Positions 6,138-8,527 of a DNA stretch of 8,527 nt are shown here, one piece after another; within the stretch, counting starts at the first letter, position 1, and the number at the start of each line of letters is the position of its first letter. Origin of the DNA: an uncultured Blautia sp. (GTDB lineage Bacteria > Bacillota_A > Clostridia > Lachnospirales > Lachnospiraceae); the NCBI GenBank assembly GCA_905209435.1, contig CAJLTE010000114.1:1-8527 (forward strand). The letters are read 5' to 3'. The notes below the pieces were generated by a model. That model was not told the DNA's origin. It saw only the letters and a list, made by a program, of their open reading frames with translations, and made no database searches. Position numbers and translations under genes: made by a program.

Positions 6138-6641
6138 ATGGATTATAAGAGTGTAAAAATATCAGAAGATGCAAAAATTGCAAGGCAGTCAGTGGTTATT
6201 GGAGATGTAACTATCGGGCGTGACAGTTGTGTTCTTCATTATGCTGTGATACGTGGCGATGATGCTCCGATCGTGATTGGTGAGGAATCTAATGTTCAGG
6301 AAAACTGTACGATTCATGTAAGCCGTAATATGCCGGTACATATTGGGAATAATGTGACAGTTGGACATAATGCAGTGCTTCATGGATGTATGATCGGTGA
6401 CCGTACATTGATCGGAATGGGAGCGGTTGTTCTTGATGGTGCCAGAATAGGTAAGGATTGTATCATAGGAGCAGGAAGTCTTGTGACAAAGAATACAGTG
6501 ATACCGGACGGTTCTCTGGTGATGGGAAGTCCTGCAAAGATTAAACGAAACCTTACATGGGAAGAAAAGCTGGGAAATCTTGAAAACAGTAAAGAGTATG
6601 TTTCTGTGTCTGCCGAAATGCAGAAGCAGGGTGTATTGTAA
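6138..6641 (+). CDS. Gamma-carbonic-anhydrase-type hexapeptide-repeat protein
   Basis: A 167-residue cytosolic protein built of left-handed beta-helix hexapeptide repeats (IGDVTIG, VIGEESN, IGNNVTVG, IGDRTLIGMG, IGKDCIIG), normally a trimer. Family landmarks are all present: VIRGDD (38-42), SNVQENC (51-57) with Gln54, the three zinc-ligand histidines His60, His77 (VGH) and His82 (LHGC), then GSPAK (130-134) and a C-terminal helix. This matches the YrdA/CamH subgroup, which may hydrate CO2; many members have unproven activity. Next to shell genes a CO2/bicarbonate role is attractive, and EUT and other metabolosomes sometimes encode similar proteins. The ribosome-binding site is weak (GAAGG at about 6118-6122). 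A terminator separates it from the shell genes; a poor promoter-like TTGAAA/TTAAAT pair lies at 6086-6114. It ends just before a long hairpin shared with the convergent operon. Confidence 0.85.
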   Translation: MDYKSVKISEDAKIARQSVVIGDVTIGRDSCVLHYAVIRGDDAPIVIGEESNVQENCTIHVSRNMPVHIGNNVTVGHNAVLHGCMIGDRTLIGMGAVVLDGARIGKDCIIGAGSLVTKNTVIPDGSLVMGSPAKIKRNLTWEEKLGNLENSKEYVSVSAEMQKQGVL

Positions 6642-6655
6642 AAATCAGACAATAA

Positions 6656-6704
6656 AAATATCCCAGGAACTTTATGTAAAAACAGTGGAGTTCCGGGGAT
6701 ATTT
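6656..6704. terminator. Bidirectional hairpin terminator between convergent genes
   Basis: Arms 6656-6671 and 6689-6704 are complementary over 16 positions with one mismatch (A6665 opposite G6695), enclosing a 17-base loop. On the minus strand the stem is followed by a T-rich run (revcomp of 6653-6658), making it a good terminator for the eutJ operon. On the plus strand it is followed by TATG only, so termination of the hexapeptide gene may be weaker. Its right arm ends 8 bases from the stop of the convergent gene. Confidence 0.75.
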
Positions 6705-6711
6705 ATGTATA

Positions 6712-7200
6712 TCAGACAGTAATCTTAAACCAGTCTTTTTCTTCAAAATCTACTACTGTGCAGTCATTTGCATAAGTGCATTCCGGAAGAATGATCATGG
6801 CATGGAGTACTTCATTGTTTAAAGGAAGAGGACATAAATGCCAGATAGCAGTATTGATCTTCACCATAGTTCCTTTTGGAACTATGAATGCTCTGGTAAG
6901 TTCCGGAACAGGTGCGCCTGCAGAAGCCGGTGCTACATGTATGATCATGTCATCATCCAGTGCAACAATTCCTTCCCAGGTAGTTGTGTGATATTCAGCA
7001 GCTTTAACGATGCGTTCATCTTTATGTACTGCAATAGGTGAAAAACCAATGGATCCCATACAGGTACCGGAAATACGGTCTGGATAAAATTTATGTATTT
7101 CACCATGTAATGGATAGCCTTCTGGCTCTGTCATGCTGAAAAATGTACCAAATGGTGCAAAATCTGCAGCATTGATTTTTGTTGCTTTTAGTTCTCTCAT
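6712..7200 (-). CDS. Ureidoglycolate lyase (AllA)-like cupin-fold protein
   Basis: A 162-residue protein similar in length and layout to ureidoglycolate lyase, which splits ureidoglycolate to glyoxylate and urea in allantoin breakdown. Visible correspondences are an N-terminal ADFAPFGTFF (12-21), a middle EYHTTTWEGIVAL (69-81), TRAFIVPKGTMVKINTAIWH (102-121) matching the family's F-P-x-G ... V-x-x-x-x-WH pattern, and a late segment NDCTVVDF (145-152) resembling the NCDV region. Histidines at 71, 88, 121 and 133 are candidate ligands. It starts at ATG 7200 after AAGGGGG (7210-7216 on the minus strand, spacing 9). It lies 42 bases downstream of eutJ and is presumably co-transcribed. No other purine-catabolism gene is in view, so the substrate may be another ureide or amide; the activity is inferred from family resemblance only. 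Confidence 0.7.
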   Translation of the reverse strand: MRELKATKINAADFAPFGTFFSMTEPEGYPLHGEIHKFYPDRISGTCMGSIGFSPIAVHKDERIVKAAEYHTTTWEGIVALDDDMIIHVAPASAGAPVPELTRAFIVPKGTMVKINTAIWHLCPLPLNNEVLHAMIILPECTYANDCTVVDFEEKDWFKITV

Positions 7201-7242
7201 GGTATAATACCCCCTTATATAGTATTTTATGAAAAGTTTTGA

Positions 7243-8079
7243 TTATTTTTTGTGTGTGACTGGTGGAAGATCACAGTGATAAGCGATACCCAGTGGGGTT
7301 ACCAGCAGAGGATGTACCGGACGATAAACAGGTAGCCCAAGCTTTTTTTCAAATACGCCTGTGAAATCTTCAAAACTTGCGGAACCGCCTACAACATATA
7401 CAGCGGGTACCTGGTAGCCTGTGAGAAATTTCTGAGTGATCGTGGCCATTTTTTCTACCGTTGCTTTGATTACAGGGAAAATTTCAGCTTCTTTTGAACG
7501 ATCTGTTTTTAAAATTTCAGCTTCTTCGTATGGGATGTTATAGTGCCCTGCTACAGTCATGGTCATGTGACTGCCGCCGGTAGCTTCATCGTCTGTGTAG
7601 ATTACTTTGCCGTTTTTGAGAATACTGATTCCTGTAGTGCCTCCACCTACATCCACTACAGCGCCGTCTGAAATCTTAAGTACAGCAGCTGCAGCGGTGG
7701 GTTCGTCTACGATATTGGAAACCTCAAAACCTGCACCCTCCAGCACATATTGAATACTTTTTGAACTTCCTTCGGAAACTCCGGGTGGGATTGCAGCTGC
7801 AGCGTAAGGAAGTTCAGTTTTCAGTTTTTCTTCAAGTTCAGCCTTCAGCCGTGTAACAAGCTGAACAGATTCATAATAATTGACGATCACGCCGTCTCTG
7901 ATAGCCTGGGAGGGAGCGGATATGCCAGCAATCGGACGGTTGGTAGTGTCTACAACTGCCAGAACTGTATTAGCTGTACCCAAATCCACACCTACCTTCA
8001 GGCGGCCTTTGAATTTTTTGCATTCACCGGTTTGAACAAGATCGGCGAAATTTGATAAAGTTCTGTTTTTCAATTCCAT
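7243..8079 (-). CDS. eutJ: EutJ-type Hsp70/actin-fold chaperone-like ATPase of microcompartment loci
   Basis: A 278-residue actin/Hsp70-superfamily protein, the same length as enterobacterial EutJ as I recall it. Motifs: phosphate-1 VGVDLGTANT (29-38), PSQAIRDGVIVNY (56-68), the DEPTAAAAVL segment (125-134), phosphate-2 VVDVGGGTTG (141-150), and adenosine motif VVGGSASFEDF (229-239). EutJ accompanies ethanolamine and other metabolosome loci and is thought to assist enzyme assembly or reactivation; its exact role is unsettled. The start is placed at 8079, because AGGAG (8089-8093 on the minus strand) sits 9 bases upstream. The open frame extends to an ATG at 8127, but that one abuts the 39-base repeat and lacks a good ribosome-binding site. 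It is first in an operon with the AllA-like gene and faces the BMC shell genes. Confidence 0.9.
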   Translation of the reverse strand: MELKNRTLSNFADLVQTGECKKFKGRLKVGVDLGTANTVLAVVDTTNRPIAGISAPSQAIRDGVIVNYYESVQLVTRLKAELEEKLKTELPYAAAAIPPGVSEGSSKSIQYVLEGAGFEVSNIVDEPTAAAAVLKISDGAVVDVGGGTTGISILKNGKVIYTDDEATGGSHMTMTVAGHYNIPYEEAEILKTDRSKEAEIFPVIKATVEKMATITQKFLTGYQVPAVYVVGGSASFEDFTGVFEKKLGLPVYRPVHPLLVTPLGIAYHCDLPPVTHKK

Positions 8080-8128
8080 ATCTGTATACTCCTGATATTT
8101 TATTTTATAGATGAGATCGTTTGACATT

Positions 8129-8167
8129 GTTACTGCTCATTCCGTTCTCAGCAACATGTTTTTCGAT
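8129..8167 (-). repeat. Partial, inverted copy of the hairpin-rich repeat end
   Basis: Read on the minus strand, these 39 bases align without gaps to 393-431, with 31 identical. The shared core is TGTTGCTGAGAA, followed by YGGARTRARCAGTAAC. All eight differences are substitutions. The copy lies in the eutJ leader, between the likely promoter and the ribosome-binding site. The rest of the repeat, with its hairpins, is not recognisable next to it. Confidence 0.65.
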
Positions 8168-8216
8168 TTTTGCTGTTTCAGAAAAAACAACAAAAAATTG
8201 CAAACAGATATTATAT

Positions 8217-8245
8217 ATTATAGAATAATCAGTATGGAAAAGCAA
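8217..8245 (-). promoter_or_regulatory. Possible promoter of the eutJ operon
   Basis: On the minus strand a perfect TATAAT (8222-8217) lies 17 bases downstream of TTGCTT (8245-8240), which matches only three of six bases of TTGACA. It would give a leader of about 130 bases that contains the repeat copy. AT-rich alternatives nearer the gene, such as TATAAA around 8105, cannot be excluded. Confidence 0.4.
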
Positions 8246-8303
8246 CAAAATATGCCGTCAGGTTATGAAAAGAATAGAAAAATTATTGGTAAATATCAAA
8301 GTT

Positions 8304-8346
8304 TTCATTAAATATTTTTTCATTGTGTGATAAAATATTTAATGAA
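8304..8346. repeat. 15-bp perfect inverted repeat in the divergent intergenic region
   Basis: Arms 8304-8318 (TTCATTAAATATTTT) and 8332-8346 (AAAATATTTAATGAA) are exact reverse complements around a 13-base spacer. It lies between the divergent eutJ operon and ABC permease gene, about 60 bases before the latter. It may be an operator for a dimeric regulator or a leader hairpin. No T-tract follows and the stem is almost all A/T, so a terminator is unlikely. Confidence 0.6.
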
Positions 8347-8403
8347 CTTAAATACTTCTTGAATTCTTAAATAAAGAAAGGATGCTATACAGGAATCCGC
8401 ATA

Positions 8404-8527
8404 GTGGCAGTGTTTTTCTGGATTACAATCTGGCAGTTTGCAAGTATGTATCTGGGACAGGAGATTCTTCTAGCATCTCCTGTTTCTGTTGTCCGAAAGC
8501 TTTTTGAACTGAGTTTTACCGGGAATT
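8404..8527 (+). CDS. ABC transporter permease, nitrate/sulfonate/taurine type (N-terminus, partial)
   Basis: The final frame translates to a membrane segment with FFWITIWQFASMYLG followed by QEILLASPVSVVRKLFEL, and runs off the right edge. The WQ...S...G..I.L.SP..V...L pattern is typical of permeases of the SsuC/TauC/NrtB/ThiX group, which import sulfonates, nitrate, pyrimidine precursors and other small N or S compounds with a partner ATPase and binding protein. No ATG precedes in this frame after the stop at 8368-8370. GTG 8404, with AGGAA 9 bases upstream, is the best start. The ATG at 8382 is out of frame by one register, so an N-terminal frameshift is possible. Being divergent from eutJ and beside BMC genes, it could supply the substrate of the compartment. 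Confidence 0.65.
   Translation, partial: MAVFFWITIWQFASMYLGQEILLASPVSVVRKLFELSFTGN

Noticed and set aside
6580..7041. Small plus-strand frames overlapping the hexapeptide gene end and the AllA-like gene
   Set aside because: They are shadows of the better-supported genes, and one crosses the convergent terminator hairpin.
8080..8127. 16-residue N-terminal extension of EutJ
   Set aside because: The ATG at 8079 has AGGAG at ideal spacing and gives the usual EutJ length. The ATG at 8127 abuts the repeat copy and has no good ribosome-binding site.
8234..8311. 25-codon plus frame beginning MEKQQNM in the divergent intergenic region
   Set aside because: No ribosome-binding site, low-complexity AT-rich DNA, and it runs into the 15-bp inverted repeat.

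Overview
The window looks like a chromosomal segment of a gut Firmicute, most likely Lachnospiraceae (Blautia / Mediterraneibacter / Dorea-like). This rests on the moderately low GC, strong AGGAGG ribosome-binding sites, ATG starts, TTGACA/TATAAT promoters and the gene content. The taxonomic call is inference from style; no search could be run.

Left end (1-431): the last codons of an unidentified gene, then a broken MATE-family efflux gene. The MATE fragment has a frameshift in a T-run and loses homology after about 50 codons, where a hairpin-rich non-coding repeat (about 284-431) begins. Thirty-nine bases of the end of this repeat recur in inverted orientation near the right end (8129-8167).

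Metal block (459-3440): a consensus-like promoter, a yybP-ykoY (Mn2+) riboswitch and an intrinsic terminator that shares one strand with the riboswitch closing stem. These lead into an 873-residue type II P-type cation ATPase. Together they read as a manganese-induced Mn2+/Ca2+ exporter unit, ended by a strong terminator.

Stand-alone accessory gene (3442-4993): a 501-residue protein with an HD-like N-terminal region lacking the HD doublet, and a C-terminal RelA/SpoT-type nucleotidyltransferase domain. It is AT-rich, appears to have its own promoter and has no obvious partner gene. It is the most unusual protein here. A 386-base gene-free stretch follows, holding a 10-bp inverted repeat and the promoter of the next operon.

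Microcompartment block (5296-8527): two single-domain bacterial microcompartment (BMC) shell proteins in one operon, then a terminator, then a gamma-carbonic-anhydrase-type hexapeptide protein. Facing them on the minus strand is an eutJ - ureidoglycolate-lyase-like operon, which converges on a long hairpin terminator. At the right edge a nitrate/taurine-type ABC transporter permease begins, divergent from eutJ. Shell proteins, the EutJ chaperone, a ureide-type lyase, a possible carbonic anhydrase and an importer of small N/S compounds suggest the edge of a BMC locus. No ethanolamine- or propanediol-specific enzyme is visible, so the locus may belong to a BMC type of unassigned function acting on a ureide or amide nitrogen compound. 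That last step is inference.
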